45,958 nt of DNA from Chthoniobacter flavus. GTDB taxonomy: Bacteria; Verrucomicrobiota; Verrucomicrobiia; Chthoniobacterales; JACTMZ01. The DNA lies in NCBI GenBank assembly GCA_945870655.1, contig CAMBSX010000003.1:1-45958 (forward strand), in the 5' to 3' direction. Below, piece by piece: positions 1 to 10,034 of the stretch; positions within the stretch are counted from its first letter, which is position 1, and each line of letters begins with the position of its first letter. Made by a program: the position numbers and the translations under genes. The notes under the pieces are model-generated. The model was not told the DNA's origin. It worked only from the letters and a program-made list of their open reading frames with translations, and did no database searches.

Positions 1-10
1 CGGCCGCGGC

Positions 11-475
11 TTACTTGGCGGGGAGGTCAAAATTCGCCTGCGAGGTCATGAGCCAGCGTCCCCCTTGGCGGATGAACGATGCCAGATACGGTGCGGGGGT
101 GCCCTTGTACCGGCTGCCCTTAATGGTGTATTCGGCCGTGGCCATGTAGCGGACGACGAGGGAAGAGCCGTGACGGGTGGTTTTCATCGGGCCGAGTTTG
201 AAAGCGTCGAGCTCGATTTGGCCGTTACCGACCTTGACCAGGAATTCCGGTTTGTCCATGAAGCTGCCGTCGGCCCTCGCCACCTGCCAACTGGGATCAA
301 GGCTGGCGTCCAGTCCCTTGGTATCGGCGTCTTTGACCTGATTCCAAAAGGTCATGAGCAACTCCTTGGCTTGCGGGCCGGATTTTTTGCCGGACACCGC
401 GCCGTCGCTGGCCAGGGAGCTTGCGCTGCCGGCGATCAGCGCGAAGAGCGTTGCGAGGCAAAAGATCCGCGGCAT
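11..475 (-). CDS. Secreted NTF2-like/DUF4440-type small protein with signal peptide
   Basis: ORF MPRIFCLATLFALIAGSASSLA... has an N-terminal signal-like stretch; the body (LLMTFWNQVKDADTKGLDASLDPSW...YKGTPAPYLASFIRQGGRWLMTSQANF) resembles an NTF2-like fold. Start set at the internal ATG (473-475) rather than the longer ORF. Confidence 0.6.
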   Translation of the reverse strand: MPRIFCLATLFALIAGSASSLASDGAVSGKKSGPQAKELLMTFWNQVKDADTKGLDASLDPSWQVARADGSFMDKPEFLVKVGNGQIELDAFKLGPMKTTRHGSSLVVRYMATAEYTIKGSRYKGTPAPYLASFIRQGGRWLMTSQANFDLPAK

Positions 476-784
476 GCGGAGACTGACGGAAAAGGGCTTA
501 TACTTCCGGGCGGCGGCGAGTTGAGCTTGAGGACTTGTTTGCATCACCGGCCAAGCTGGCAGCCCGGTTTGCCAAAGGCAAGCACCCGCCGTTCCAGATT
601 GGGGACCGGAACAGAAAGATCTCCGACATGCGGCTAAAGGCGGAAGTTTACCCGGAGACGGTCTCGCCCACCCTCGCCTCTGGCTGCTCCACCTTTTCAC
701 TCGGCCCTCCGTTTTCCGCCCTCTCTGCCCAAACTTCCCCCTTGCCCCGGCCAAGTTTCCCGATAATGTTGCGGATTCGCATTT

Positions 785-1036
785 ATGACCAAGACCGCCG
801 TAAGCAGCGCAGCGCTGCACGAGAAAGACACCGGAAGCGCGGACGTACAAGTCGCACGCCTCACCGAGCGCATCAACCATTTGACCGGACACCTGAAGGA
901 AAATGCCAAAGACCACTCGTCTCGCCGCGGCCTCCTCAAAATGGTGGCCCGCCGCCGCAGCCTGCTCGACTACCTGAAGGACACGGCCGCTGAGCGTTAC
1001 ACTAAGCTCCTTGAGAGCCTAAATCTCCGCAAATAA
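785..1036 (+). CDS. rpsO: 30S ribosomal protein S15
   Basis: 83 aa with S15 signature regions ([43 protein letters not shown]); directly upstream of pnp as in the classic rpsO-pnp arrangement. Confidence 0.97.
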   Translation: MTKTAVSSAALHEKDTGSADVQVARLTERINHLTGHLKENAKDHSSRRGLLKMVARRRSLLDYLKDTAAERYTKLLESLNLRK

Positions 1037-1040
1037 ACCA

Positions 1041-1067
1041 GACCGCCGCGCTCGCGGCGGTCCTTTT
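1041..1067 (+). terminator. Rho-independent-like terminator after rpsO
   Basis: Perfect 10-bp stem GACCGCCGCG/CGCGGCGGTC followed by CCTTTT. Confidence 0.75.
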
Positions 1068-1203
1068 GCCTGCCATCAGAACGCACGTCCCCGTCATTCA
1101 TGCCCCAGCCTGGGCTTCAGGTCTCCCATGCGGAGCCTTGTATCCTGTGCTTTGGGATGAAACGGGGCCGGTGTTCACCAACCTAAAACCGTAAATACAC
1201 CCT

Positions 1204-3339
1204 ATGTCACACACCATCATCTCGGGCCCTGTCGGCCAGAACGAGATTACCTTCGAAACCGGCAAAATCGCCAAACTCGCCGACGGCGCCGTCACCGTGC
1301 GCTCCGGCGACACCATCATCCTCGTCACCGCCGTCTCCGCGACCAAACTGCGCGAAGGCCAGGACTTCTTCCCGCTGACCGTCGACTACAAAGAGAAGGC
1401 GGCCGCGGCCGGACAATTCCCCGGCGGCTACTTCAAACGGGAGGGTCGGCCGACTGAGAAAGAAATCCTCACCGCACGTATGACCGACCGTCCGTTGCGC
1501 CCCCTCTTCCCGAAAGACTACTTCTTCGAGACGCAGATCATCAGCATCATGCTCAGCGCCGACGGCGAACACGACCCCGACATGCTCAGCATCAACGGTG
1601 CTTCGGCCGCCCTGGCCGTCTCGGACGTTCCGTTTGATGGCCCGATCGGCGCCGTCCGCATCGGCCGGGTCAATGGCGAATTCGTCATCAACCCCACCCA
1701 TGCCCAGCGCGAACAGAGCGACCTCGACCTCGTTTACGTCGGCAAAGAAAATGAGGTCATCATGATCGAAGGCGCTTGCGACGAACTGCCCGAAGCCGAT
1801 TTCAAAGCTGCCCTCGATTTCGCCCAGGAGCCGGTCCGCAAGCTTATCGCGATGCAACGCGAGTTGGCTGCCAAGTCCGGCAAGCCGAAACGCGAATACC
1901 CCCCCCTTGCGGTGGACAGCGGCATGCTCGAGATCGCCTACGCCGTGGCTGGCGACCGCATCGAGGCCGCTCTCTACACATCGGGCAAAGTCGCCCGCTC
2001 CAAAGCGGTCGGCGCCCTGCGCGGCGAAGTTGAAGCCGCCATCAAGGCAAAGTTCCCCGAGGCAACCCCTTTCGCCATCGGCCAAGCCTTCGACTACCTG
2101 CAGAAAAAGGCCTTCCGCATCAGCATCCTCGACCGCAAAGAACGCTGCGACGGACGCGGTCTGCACGACCTGCGCAAACTTGAAGCCGAAGTCGGCATGC
2201 TTCCCCGAGCCCACGGATCCGCCCTTTTCCAGCGTGGCGAGACCCAGGCCATGGCCCTGGCGACCCTCGCCCCGGCCGACGAAGCGCAGAACCTCGACAC
2301 CTACGCCGGCGGTGAAGCAACCAAACGCTTCATTCTGCACTACAACTTCCCGCCTTTCAGCGTCGGTGAAGCCGGCCGCTTCGGCGGCATGAACCGCCGC
2401 GAAATCGGCCACGGCGCTCTCGCCGAGCGTTCGGTGCGCCCGGTCATCCCGCCGGAGAACGAATTCCCCTACGCCATCCGCGTGACCAGCGAAGTGATGG
2501 AGTCCAACGGCTCCACCTCCATGGCCAGCGTCTGCTCCGGCGTGCTCGCCCTTATGGACGCCGGCGTGCCGATCAAGCGCCCGGTGGCCGGCATTTCCGT
2601 CGGCCTGGTCAGCGAACACGACGAAAGCGGGGCGATGAAGCGCTACACCACGCTGACCGACATCCTCGGCTCCGAAGACCACTTCGGCGACATGGACTTC
2701 AAACTCTGCGGTACGGAAAAAGGCGTCACCGGCTTCCAACTCGACCTCAAGTTGCCCGGTTTGCCCCTCGAGATCCTCAAGCAGGCCATCGATGAGGCGA
2801 CCGAAGCGCGTGGCAAAATCCTTCAGGTCATGAACACCGCCCTCGCCTCGCACCGCACGGAAATGAGCCCCTATGCCCCGCGCATCGAAACGGTGAAGAT
2901 CCCGGCCGACAAGATTGGCCTCCTCATCGGCCCCGGCGGCAAAACGATCAAGGGAATCGTCGCGGAGACCGGCGCCGAGATCAATATTGAGGACGACGGA
3001 TCGGTCCACATCTACTCGAGCAGCGGCGACAGCCTGCGCCGGGCCAAGGAGATCATCTCCGGCATGACCAAGGAAATCGAAGTCGGCGAGATGTACCAGG
3101 GCACCGTCGTCACGATCAAAGAATTCGGCTGCTTCGTCGAAGTCATGCCCGGCAAGGACGGCCTCGTCCACATCTCCGAGTTGGCCGACTTCCGGGTCAA
3201 CAAAGTGGAGGACGTGGTCAAAGTCGGGGACTCGATCTGGGTCAAATGCATCGGGGTCGACGACCGCGGTAAAGTCAAACTCAGCCGCAAAGCCGCGATG
3301 AAAGAGCGAGATCAAGGCGCTGTGCCGGCCGACGCTTAA
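1204..3339 (+). CDS. pnp: Polyribonucleotide nucleotidyltransferase (PNPase)
   Basis: 711 aa with two RNase PH domains, KH ([29 protein letters not shown]) and S1 ([33 protein letters not shown]) domains. Confidence 0.98.
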   Translation: MSHTIISGPVGQNEITFETGKIAKLADGAVTVRSGDTIILVTAVSATKLREGQDFFPLTVDYKEKAAAAGQFPGGYFKREGRPTEKEILTARMTDRPLRPLFPKDYFFETQIISIMLSADGEHDPDMLSINGASAALAVSDVPFDGPIGAVRIGRVNGEFVINPTHAQREQSDLDLVYVGKENEVIMIEGACDELPEADFKAALDFAQEPVRKLIAMQRELAAKSGKPKREYPPLAVDSGMLEIAYAVAGDRIEAALYTSGKVARSKAVGALRGEVEAAIKAKFPEATPFAIGQAFDYLQKKAFRISILDRKERCDGRGLHDLRKLEAEVGMLPRAHGSALFQRGETQAMALATLAPADEAQNLDTYAGGEATKRFILHYNFPPFSVGEAGRFGGMNRREIGHGALAERSVRPVIPPENEFPYAIRVTSEVMESNGSTSMASVCSGVLALMDAGVPIKRPVAGISVGLVSEHDESGAMKRYTTLTDILGSEDHFGDMDFKLCGTEKGVTGFQLDLKLPGLPLEILKQAIDEATEARGKILQVMNTALASHRTEMSPYAPRIETVKIPADKIGLLIGPGGKTIKGIVAETGAEINIEDDGSVHIYSSSGDSLRRAKEIISGMTKEIEVGEMYQGTVVTIKEFGCFVEVMPGKDGLVHISELADFRVNKVEDVVKVGDSIWVKCIGVDDRGKVKLSRKAAMKERDQGAVPADA

Positions 3340-3363
3340 GCAATCTGCCAGCCAATCGCACAA

Positions 3364-3396
3364 AGGGCGTCCCTCCAGGGGACGTCCTTTTTGCTT
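3364..3396 (+). terminator. Rho-independent terminator after pnp
   Basis: GGGCGTCCC-tcca-GGGGACGTCC hairpin followed by TTTTTGCTTTC. Confidence 0.8.
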
Positions 3397-3450
3397 TCTT
3401 CCCGGCAGGGCTTCGGGCCAAGGTGCTGGGTCTCCCCGGACGCCCTCGCC

Positions 3451-3669
3451 ATGACCGACCAGAAGAAAGCGCCGGCCAAGCCGAAACACGCCCTCGAAAC
3501 CGAAGTCATCTGGGCGGTGATCGGCCTCTACCTTTTCATCGCCGGGGTTCTTCTCCTCATCCACCACCTGCAGCCCGAGGACCGGGAAACGAGGTCCTCA
3601 TCCCCCTCCCCGAGCCACGCGGAGAAATACGGCGTGCCCGGCGGAGCACCACACGCCACCCGGCCATGA
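3451..3669 (+). CDS. Small single-TM protein, hypothetical
   Basis: MTDQKKAPAKPKHALETEVIWAVIGLYLFIAGVLLLIHHLQ...; stop overlaps the ATG of the downstream CorA-like gene (ATGA). Confidence 0.6.
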   Translation: MTDQKKAPAKPKHALETEVIWAVIGLYLFIAGVLLLIHHLQPEDRETRSSSPSPSHAEKYGVPGGAPHATRP

Positions 3670-4631
3670 TCACCGCTTTTTTCAAGGACAACGACACCTT
3701 CCGCTTCACCCGCGAAGTGCAGTCGGCGGAAGAGATGAAGGGTGCTCTCTGGATCGATGTCCTGCGGCCCACGCCGGAGGAAAAAGACATCTTGCGCACC
3801 GCCCTCGGCATCGAACTCACCCTCCAGCACCCGACGATCTACCACGAGGACGACACCCTGTTCATGACCATGGGTCTAGTCAGCAAGGACGAGGAAAACG
3901 CCACCCGGGTCAACAAGCTGACCTTTATCCTCCACGAGGACTGCGTGGTTACCCTGCACGAGATCGAGCTCATGCCAGTGGCCATCTTCGCCCAACGCAT
4001 CCGCCGCCGGACCCACCTCTACGACAATCCGCAGAAAATCCTCTGGGGCCTCCTCTTTGCCCTGAGCGAAACGGTGGCCGACCGGGTCGAAGCTGTCGGC
4101 ACCGACCTGGAACAGCTTTCGAAAGTTATCGCCGAAATGCCGACCGAATTGGGAACCGGCAAGACCGGCACGATGACCGAGATCAGCGAACTCTTGGCTG
4201 AACTCTCGCGCTACGAAGACTTCATCTCGCAGAGCGGTGAGAGCGTGTTGCAACTCGCCCGCGTCGTCCGCTACTTCAACGCCGAGGTCGACGGCTTCGC
4301 CGACGCCGAACTGCAGGCCCGGGTTAACGAGTTGGCCGCCGACGTTGCCGGGATCAAAGACCACCTCGCCTTCGAACACGACAAAGTGCGCTACCTGCAG
4401 CAGGCCTCCATGGGCATCCTCAACATGCAGCAGAACCAGATCGTCAAGGTCTTCACCATCCTCACCGCCGTCTTCCTCCCGCCCACCCTGGTCGGCACCA
4501 TGTACGGCATGAACTTCGCTTACATGCCCGAGCTGTCGTGGAAGTGGGGCTTCCCCGTGACCATCTTCCTCACCTTCCTCTCCGCCATCCTTCCGCTCAT
4601 TTACATCAAGCAAAAGCGCTGGCTGCGCTGA
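3666..4631 (+). CDS. corA: CorA-family magnesium/divalent cation transporter
   Basis: C-terminal YGMNF motif (GTMYGMNFAYMPEL), two C-terminal TM segments, coiled-coil N-terminal region. Confidence 0.92.
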   Translation: MITAFFKDNDTFRFTREVQSAEEMKGALWIDVLRPTPEEKDILRTALGIELTLQHPTIYHEDDTLFMTMGLVSKDEENATRVNKLTFILHEDCVVTLHEIELMPVAIFAQRIRRRTHLYDNPQKILWGLLFALSETVADRVEAVGTDLEQLSKVIAEMPTELGTGKTGTMTEISELLAELSRYEDFISQSGESVLQLARVVRYFNAEVDGFADAELQARVNELAADVAGIKDHLAFEHDKVRYLQQASMGILNMQQNQIVKVFTILTAVFLPPTLVGTMYGMNFAYMPELSWKWGFPVTIFLTFLSAILPLIYIKQKRWLR

Positions 4632-4637
4632 TCCGTC

Positions 4638-5024
4638 GTGGCGCGGCAAAAGAAACAGCGTATCGCCACCGACACCGCACCCGCCGTGTTCGCCCACCCT
4701 TTCACTTCGCTCGATCTCGGGCCGCTGCGCGATGGGCCAACCAACCCGCCTCCCGAAGCTTTCCCGCCGGCCAAAGAATCAAAAGAACGCCTCCTTCTCC
4801 GCCGCTCCACCGCCCACCGCGGCGGCAAAACCGTCCTTGTCCTCGACGGCTTCTCCCCCGCCTGGGACGCGGCCAAACTCGAATCCCTGCTCCACGACCT
4901 GAAAACATCGCTCGGCTGCGGCGGTAAAGTCGAAGCCCGCACCATCGCCCTTCAAGGCGAACTGGCCGACCGCCTCATCCCGCTCCTCGAAGCCCGCAGC
5001 TTGGCCATCAAACGCGGCTGGTGA
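4638..5024 (+). CDS. yciH: YciH/SUI1 (eIF1)-like translation factor
   Basis: C-terminal SUI1-like region: TVLVLDGFSPAWDAAKLESLLHDLKTSLGCGGKVEARTIALQGELADRLIPLLEARSLAIKRGW. Confidence 0.85.
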   Translation: MARQKKQRIATDTAPAVFAHPFTSLDLGPLRDGPTNPPPEAFPPAKESKERLLLRRSTAHRGGKTVLVLDGFSPAWDAAKLESLLHDLKTSLGCGGKVEARTIALQGELADRLIPLLEARSLAIKRGW

Positions 5025-5063
5025 AACCATCGCTCGTGGCAAGCGGTCAAGACGCTTGGCTGG

Positions 5064-5276
5064 TCAGTTTCCAAGGCCTGCGAAAGCGGCGGGATCGATG
5101 GCGACCTTGGGGCACGTTTTTCGCAAGGGCTTGTCGAAGGCAAGTAGCGGGACCTTCAGCGCCCAGGCCAGACCAACGAATTCCGCAGCCCAGGCCGACA
5201 CATGTTTCCCGTGCGTCAGATCCAGCTTATCATCGGACGGCAGTGCATCGCGGTGACGCCGGATGCCGGCCAACAT
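5064..5276 (-). pseudogene. Truncated PIN-domain (VapC-like) toxin remnant
   Basis: C-terminal PIN-like stretch LTHGKHVSAWAAEFVGLAWALKVPLLAFDKPLRKTCPKVAIDPAAFAG with no N-terminal catalytic half; its frame runs upstream into sequence antisense to 5309-5911. Confidence 0.5.
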
Positions 5277-5308
5277 GGTCGCGACATTGGGGTCGAGTTG
5301 CCAACGGT

Positions 5309-5911
5309 TCAGGTTCCCGGTGGCGGCGCCTCTGTGGCTCCCCGGCCACCAATTGGCGTGGTGGGGCCACCATTCGGTACGGCGCCTGGCTCGATTCTTG
5401 GAGGCGGCTCCTTCCATCGGACGATGCAGCCCACAATCGTCAAAAGACCCAGCATCACGATGACCGTGATGACCGTGGCGACAATTCCCTGGCCCGGTCC
5501 GTGACCCCGGGCAAGAACCAGAGGCGTGATGGCCAAATAGAACACGCCGACCACGATGCCCAGGGCCAACACCCACCTTGGAGATTCTGGTCCCCAAATC
5601 CCCATCGACCAGCCAATCAGGTAGGGCAAAATCAATGACCCCCACAACATGGAACGTTCCCCTGGTCCGCCAAACCCTCCGACACTGCTTAACCACCAAA
5701 GTGAACCCACACCAACCGCAACTAAGAGAAACACCATGGCCCGATAGGCAATCAAACGACGTTCTTTTTTGCCGAGGAAGGCGCCAAGGGCAACCAAGCC
5801 GCTGCCGGGAAGGATCAACAGCGATCCCTCCAACGGATCAAGAGCGCCGACCAACATGGCGATGTAGCCCGCAATGGTGAGAAAGTGCGCCCACAGGTTT
5901 TGTGCCCTCAT
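5309..5911 (-). CDS. Multi-TM membrane protein, hypothetical
   Basis: 200 aa with several hydrophobic segments (FLTIAGYIAMLVGAL, AMVFLLVAVGVGSLWWL, WVLALGIVVGVFYLAITPLVLA, VATVITVIVMLGLLTIVGCIV) and a Pro/Gly-rich tail. Confidence 0.65.
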   Translation of the reverse strand: MRAQNLWAHFLTIAGYIAMLVGALDPLEGSLLILPGSGLVALGAFLGKKERRLIAYRAMVFLLVAVGVGSLWWLSSVGGFGGPGERSMLWGSLILPYLIGWSMGIWGPESPRWVLALGIVVGVFYLAITPLVLARGHGPGQGIVATVITVIVMLGLLTIVGCIVRWKEPPPRIEPGAVPNGGPTTPIGGRGATEAPPPGT

Positions 5912-6069
5912 AGCGTCTCCCTTTCGGTGCCACCTCTCATTGTGGTGGTTCGCCCGTGACCAACGAAGCCTGCTTGGCCCGACGACATGGTCAAGCGACC
6001 GCCGATGACGAAGCGCTCAAGCCGTCTCTGCTCATGTTTATCGATCCGCCCATATTGAAACCGAGACTC

Positions 6070-6387
6070 TCAGCGGCGGATCGCCCGCCTCGCCGGTTCT
6101 GCGCTGTGGGTCAAACGCTGAAGCCCGAAAGACCACAGGAGTGAATAGAAGAAGCACAAAAGGTAAAATAGCGGGCCGGGAACTTCGACACCGCTGTGAC
6201 TGCAAATAAAGCTGACGGGATAGAACGCGGCCGCACAGAAAACAAAGACCCAAGTCGTGTAAGATGTGTACCAAGGATGTCGCGTCTCGGGCATGAAATC
6301 AACCGCGTGTGGAAGCACACCTAGCGCAATGAAAAGCCCGAATAATACCAGCGGAAGGACGACAAACAGTTTGCGAGCACGATTCAT
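6070..6387 (-). CDS. Small multi-TM membrane protein, hypothetical
   Basis: 105 aa, three hydrophobic stretches (LFVVLPLVLFGLFIALGVL, WVFVFCAAAFYPVSFI, LFYLLCFFYSLLWSFGL). Confidence 0.55.
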   Translation of the reverse strand: MNRARKLFVVLPLVLFGLFIALGVLPHAVDFMPETRHPWYTSYTTWVFVFCAAAFYPVSFICSHSGVEVPGPLFYLLCFFYSLLWSFGLQRLTHSAEPARRAIRR

Positions 6388-6514
6388 GATATGCCGAAAG
6401 TGTCCTGGCCGACATTTGGTTAATCTTGGTTTTTACGACCAGTCGCACACGCCTTTCCGGCGAGGAGCGCTTCCGAAACCGGCGTCCCGCCGGCACCGGC
6501 AAGCGCTAAAGCCG

Positions 6515-8041
6515 CTAAGATTTCGCCAGGCACTTTGTCCCCCAACCGCAAGGACCGTAGCAGTCCGGCTTGGAGAAGCTGTGCATCTGCGGGGCCGGCG
6601 GGACGTCACCCGGCTCGAGCTTCACGCTCTTCAGCGTGTCTTCGAGGCGGTTGAGCGTCTCGTCGAGCAGTTCCTGCGGCACGTTGAGCGCCGGTTCGAT
6701 GCGGATACTTTCCGCGCTGATCAAGGTTCCCGCGGTCAATACGCGGCGGTGGAACATGCCCTGCGCGACTTTGTAGCCGACGGCCGATGAGGGGAATTTC
6801 ATGCCGATGAGCAGGCCCTGACCCGTCACCTCTTTCAAAATGTCCGGATAACGCGCCTTCAACTCGTTGAGCTTGGCCATCATGTAGTGGCCCTTGCGCG
6901 CGGCCTGGCCCGGAGTGTCTTCCTCGAACATGACCTCAATGGCGGCCAAGGCGGCCGCACAGGCGATCGGATTGCCGCCGGTGGTCGTGGTGTGCATGAA
7001 GGGATTCGGTTCCATCACGCTCCAGATTTTCGCGGTGGAGAAAAACCCGCTGCAAGCCACCACGCCGCCGCCGAGCGCTTTGCCGAAGCACATGATGTCC
7101 GGCGTGATCCCCGAATGATCGACGCCGAAAAGTTTGCCCGTGCGGCCGAAGCCGGTCTGCACCTCGTCGGCGATGAGGAGAACATTGTAGTGGTCGCAAA
7201 TCGCGCGGAGGCGCGGCAGGAAGTCCGGCGGCGGCACAATAGCCCCCGCCTCGCCCTGCACTGGTTCAATAATGACCGCGGCCATGCTGTCACCCACCAT
7301 GTGGGCCGCTTCGAGTTCCTTCTCCACCGCACAGGCGCAGCCGTAGGGCACAAAGCGCACGCCGTCGAGCAGGGGCAGGAGGGGCTCGCGGAAAACCGCC
7401 TTGCCGGTCACGGACAACGACCCGAGCGTCTTGCCGTGGAAACCTTTCTGCATCGAAATGATGCCCTTCTTTCCGGTGTAAAGTTTTGCCAGCTTCAGTG
7501 CGCCCTCGATCGCTTCGGTTCCGCTGTTGGCGAAGAAACCTTTTTGAATGTCGCCGGGGGTGATGTGGGCGATGACGCGACCGAGTTGCGCGCGCAAAGG
7601 ATCGAGCATTTCCTGCGAGTATTGCGGTGACCGGTCGAGCTGCGCTTTGACCGCATCGACGATTTTCGGATGACGCAGCCCGTAGCTGTAGAGCCCGAAG
7701 CCGCCCAGCATGTCGATGAACTCGCGCCCGAGCGCGTCGCGGATGAGTGATCCTTGCCCCTCCCACTCGGTGAAGGCGAATTCACCGCCGAGGGTGGCCG
7801 ATTTTCGGTGCTCGAGAAATCCCGCGTTGATGTGGTGGGCGAAATTTTCCACCGTCTGCTCGGCAATACGCTGCCGCGCCTCGAGCGAGATGTCCTTGGC
7901 CGGCTTCTTGACCAGATCGAGCATCCACCGCGCTTCCGCCAGCGCGTATTCGTGGTCGCGCAGATGCGGGGATTCCAGATGCTGCGACGGGAGGTCAGCC
8001 GCGTTCGTCGCGCGGGAAGGAGGTGTTTCCGACAGTGCCAT
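6515..8041 (-). CDS. patA: Class III PLP aminotransferase, putrescine aminotransferase-like
   Basis: LLIADEVQTGFGRTGKLFGVDHSGITPDIMCFGKALGGG and ISMQKGFHGKTLGSLSVTGK motifs; overall YgjG/PatA-like. Start taken at MALSETPP. Confidence 0.88.
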   Translation of the reverse strand: MALSETPPSRATNAADLPSQHLESPHLRDHEYALAEARWMLDLVKKPAKDISLEARQRIAEQTVENFAHHINAGFLEHRKSATLGGEFAFTEWEGQGSLIRDALGREFIDMLGGFGLYSYGLRHPKIVDAVKAQLDRSPQYSQEMLDPLRAQLGRVIAHITPGDIQKGFFANSGTEAIEGALKLAKLYTGKKGIISMQKGFHGKTLGSLSVTGKAVFREPLLPLLDGVRFVPYGCACAVEKELEAAHMVGDSMAAVIIEPVQGEAGAIVPPPDFLPRLRAICDHYNVLLIADEVQTGFGRTGKLFGVDHSGITPDIMCFGKALGGGVVACSGFFSTAKIWSVMEPNPFMHTTTTGGNPIACAAALAAIEVMFEEDTPGQAARKGHYMMAKLNELKARYPDILKEVTGQGLLIGMKFPSSAVGYKVAQGMFHRRVLTAGTLISAESIRIEPALNVPQELLDETLNRLEDTLKSVKLEPGDVPPAPQMHSFSKPDCYGPCGWGTKCLAKS

Positions 8042-8095
8042 GATGATGCCAATAGACATCGGCACGCGGGCTCCCGCAAGGGGATTCGGGTTTGT

Positions 8096-9478
8096 TCAGA
8101 GGACGGATTCCCCGGCCTCAACAGGTTCGGCGCAACGTTTGGCGTGCACGCTGACCACCCGGCGCCCGTCGGTCTGGCTCACCGTGAACTCGTACCCATC
8201 GATGCGCACCGTCTCGCCTTTCTTGGGTAAGTGGCCGAGTTCGTGGGTCAAATAACCGCCGATCGTACTCACCTCGGTGCTCTCGACTTTCACCCCGATC
8301 AAATCTTCGAGATCGTGCAGCGCCACGCCCCCTTCAAGGACAAACTCGTTTTCACCGACCTTGCGGTATTCCTCTTCGTCGGTGTCGAACTCGTCTTGGA
8401 TTTCGCCGACCAGTTCGGCCAGCACATTGTCGAGCGTAACCACGCCGACCGCACCCCCGTATTCGTCGACCACCACCGCCAAGTGTGCGCCTTTGCCGAG
8501 AAAAAGTTTGAGCAAGCGCTCGAGCGGCATCAACTCCGGCACATGCAGAAGATCGCGCTTGATCGAGGCGAGGTCCGTCCTGTCCGCCTGGATCAGGGCG
8601 AGCAAGTCTTTGATGTGGACCAGACCGACACTGTCGTCAAAACGACCGCGGCAAAGCGGAAACCGCGTATGGCGCGATTCGAGGGCGGCACCGATATTCT
8701 CGTCGAAACTTTCCTCCAGATCGAGGAAGACCACCTCGCCGCGGGGTGTCATGATGTCGCGCACCACACGTTTGCGCAGATCGAGCGCGTTGATCAGGAT
8801 CTCGCGACCCAGGGTGCTGACCGTTCCGCCGTCGCCCTCCGAAGTGTTGCGCAGAAGAGTGCGCAACTCATCCTCCGTATCCTCGCCGGCCAACCGCGGG
8901 TCGGGCGGGGTTCGCAGCACGCTGCGCAAGATCCACCCAGAAGCAAAATCGACCACCCGAACCAGCGGCCGCAGCGTGAAGTGGAACAGCCGCATGGGCC
9001 CCGCCGTCCAAAGCATGATCTTCCGGGCGCGACGGATAGCCAGCAACTTCGGCACTTGTTCGCCGATCACCACGTGAAGGAAAGCGAGCAGGGCAAAGAC
9101 CGCCGCGAAAGCGATGGCCGACACCGCCGCTTCGCTGCCGATCCCGGCCCAATGCAACCACGGCTCGAGTCGTCGGGCCACGAAGGGCGCGCCGACCCAG
9201 CCCAGCCCGAGACTGGTCAAAGTGATGCCGAGTTGCGCTGCCGAGAGGTAGGGCTGCGTGTTCTGCAGCATTTTGCGCACGCGGGCCCCGTTGCGGCGTC
9301 CGCCGAAATCATCCTCCTCGTCCCAGCCGCCGGCGCGAAGCTTCACCATGGCAAACTCGGCCGCGACAAAGAATGCGTTGAGCAAAAGGAGCGCCGCCAC
9401 GGCCAGCAGGCGCAGGCCCGCGCCATCAGCCACCTCCGGAAAGGCAGAGGCCAAGGATAGAATGGGGGGGAAATTCAT
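8096..9478 (-). CDS. CNNM/CorC-HlyC family membrane protein (DUF21 + CBS pair + CorC_HlyC domain)
   Basis: N-terminal TM DUF21 region (NAFFVAAEFAMVKLR), CBS region (VRDIMTPRGEVVFLDLEES; AVVVDEYGGAVGVVTLDNVLAELVGEIQDEFD), C-terminal CorC domain. Confidence 0.93.
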   Translation of the reverse strand: MNFPPILSLASAFPEVADGAGLRLLAVAALLLLNAFFVAAEFAMVKLRAGGWDEEDDFGGRRNGARVRKMLQNTQPYLSAAQLGITLTSLGLGWVGAPFVARRLEPWLHWAGIGSEAAVSAIAFAAVFALLAFLHVVIGEQVPKLLAIRRARKIMLWTAGPMRLFHFTLRPLVRVVDFASGWILRSVLRTPPDPRLAGEDTEDELRTLLRNTSEGDGGTVSTLGREILINALDLRKRVVRDIMTPRGEVVFLDLEESFDENIGAALESRHTRFPLCRGRFDDSVGLVHIKDLLALIQADRTDLASIKRDLLHVPELMPLERLLKLFLGKGAHLAVVVDEYGGAVGVVTLDNVLAELVGEIQDEFDTDEEEYRKVGENEFVLEGGVALHDLEDLIGVKVESTEVSTIGGYLTHELGHLPKKGETVRIDGYEFTVSQTDGRRVVSVHAKRCAEPVEAGESVL

Positions 9479-9500
9479 TGTCGGTTCGATCACGCTGATC

Positions 9501-9528
9501 AATAAAAGGCCGGAGCATCCGCTCCGGC
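9501..9528 (-). terminator. Rho-independent terminator downstream of rpsN
   Basis: On the minus strand GCCGGAGC-ggat-GCTCCGGC followed by CTTTTATT. Confidence 0.8.
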
Positions 9529-9578
9529 GCGCGATCGACAACATCGGCGGCACCGGGCGGCGCCGCGCGGGGCACCAG

Positions 9579-9848
9579 CTACCAGCTTGCTTTGGTTACG
9601 CCCGGGATCAAGCCCGCACAGGCCAGCTCGCGGAAAGTAAGGCGGGACATTTGGAATTCACGGATGAAAGCACGTTTGCGGCCGGAAACACGGCAACGAT
9701 TCGACAAACGCACCGGACTGGCATCGCGGGGCAACTGGGCCAAAGCGAGGTAGTCGCCTTTCTTTTTTAGCTCCGCGCGCACCGCGGCGTGCTTGGCCAC
9801 CGTTTTGCGTTTGCGCTTTTCGCGCTCTGTCCATGCTGTCTTTGCCAT
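9579..9848 (-). CDS. rpsN: 30S ribosomal protein S14, zinc-ligand-free (C-) form
   Basis: 89 aa MAKTAWTEREKRKRKTVAKHAAVRAELKKKGDYLALAQLPRDASPVRLSNRCRVSGRKRAFIREFQMSRLTFRELACAGLIPGVTKASW; no CxxC...CxxC. Confidence 0.96.
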   Translation of the reverse strand: MAKTAWTEREKRKRKTVAKHAAVRAELKKKGDYLALAQLPRDASPVRLSNRCRVSGRKRAFIREFQMSRLTFRELACAGLIPGVTKASW

Positions 9849-9869
9849 ATGATTAAAAAGTAGTTGGGT

Positions 9870-9898
9870 ATTATGCATCGGACAGGACTCCGGGGCAA
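9870..9898 (-). promoter_or_regulatory. Putative sigma70-type promoter of rpsN
   Basis: Minus strand TTGCCC-N17-CATAAT, about 20 nt upstream of the rpsN ATG. Confidence 0.55.
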
Positions 9899-10034
9899 GG
9901 CCTAAATGGGCGGAAGGACAAAAAGCTCCGGTCGGGAGCGAAATAATTGACACCCTCCGGATGAAGGTTAATTCTGATCAACTTGGCTAACGAGAGCCTT
10001 GCGCATCGTAGTCGCCCCGAGAAAACATCCCGCC

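Noticed and set aside
1207-3567. 786-aa minus-strand ORF antisense to pnp
   Set aside because: Low-complexity composition and lies fully opposite a clear pnp gene; a GC-rich shadow ORF.
9849-9960. Zur box upstream of rpsN
   Set aside because: No convincing palindrome matching known Zur operators; only a sigma70-like promoter is supported.
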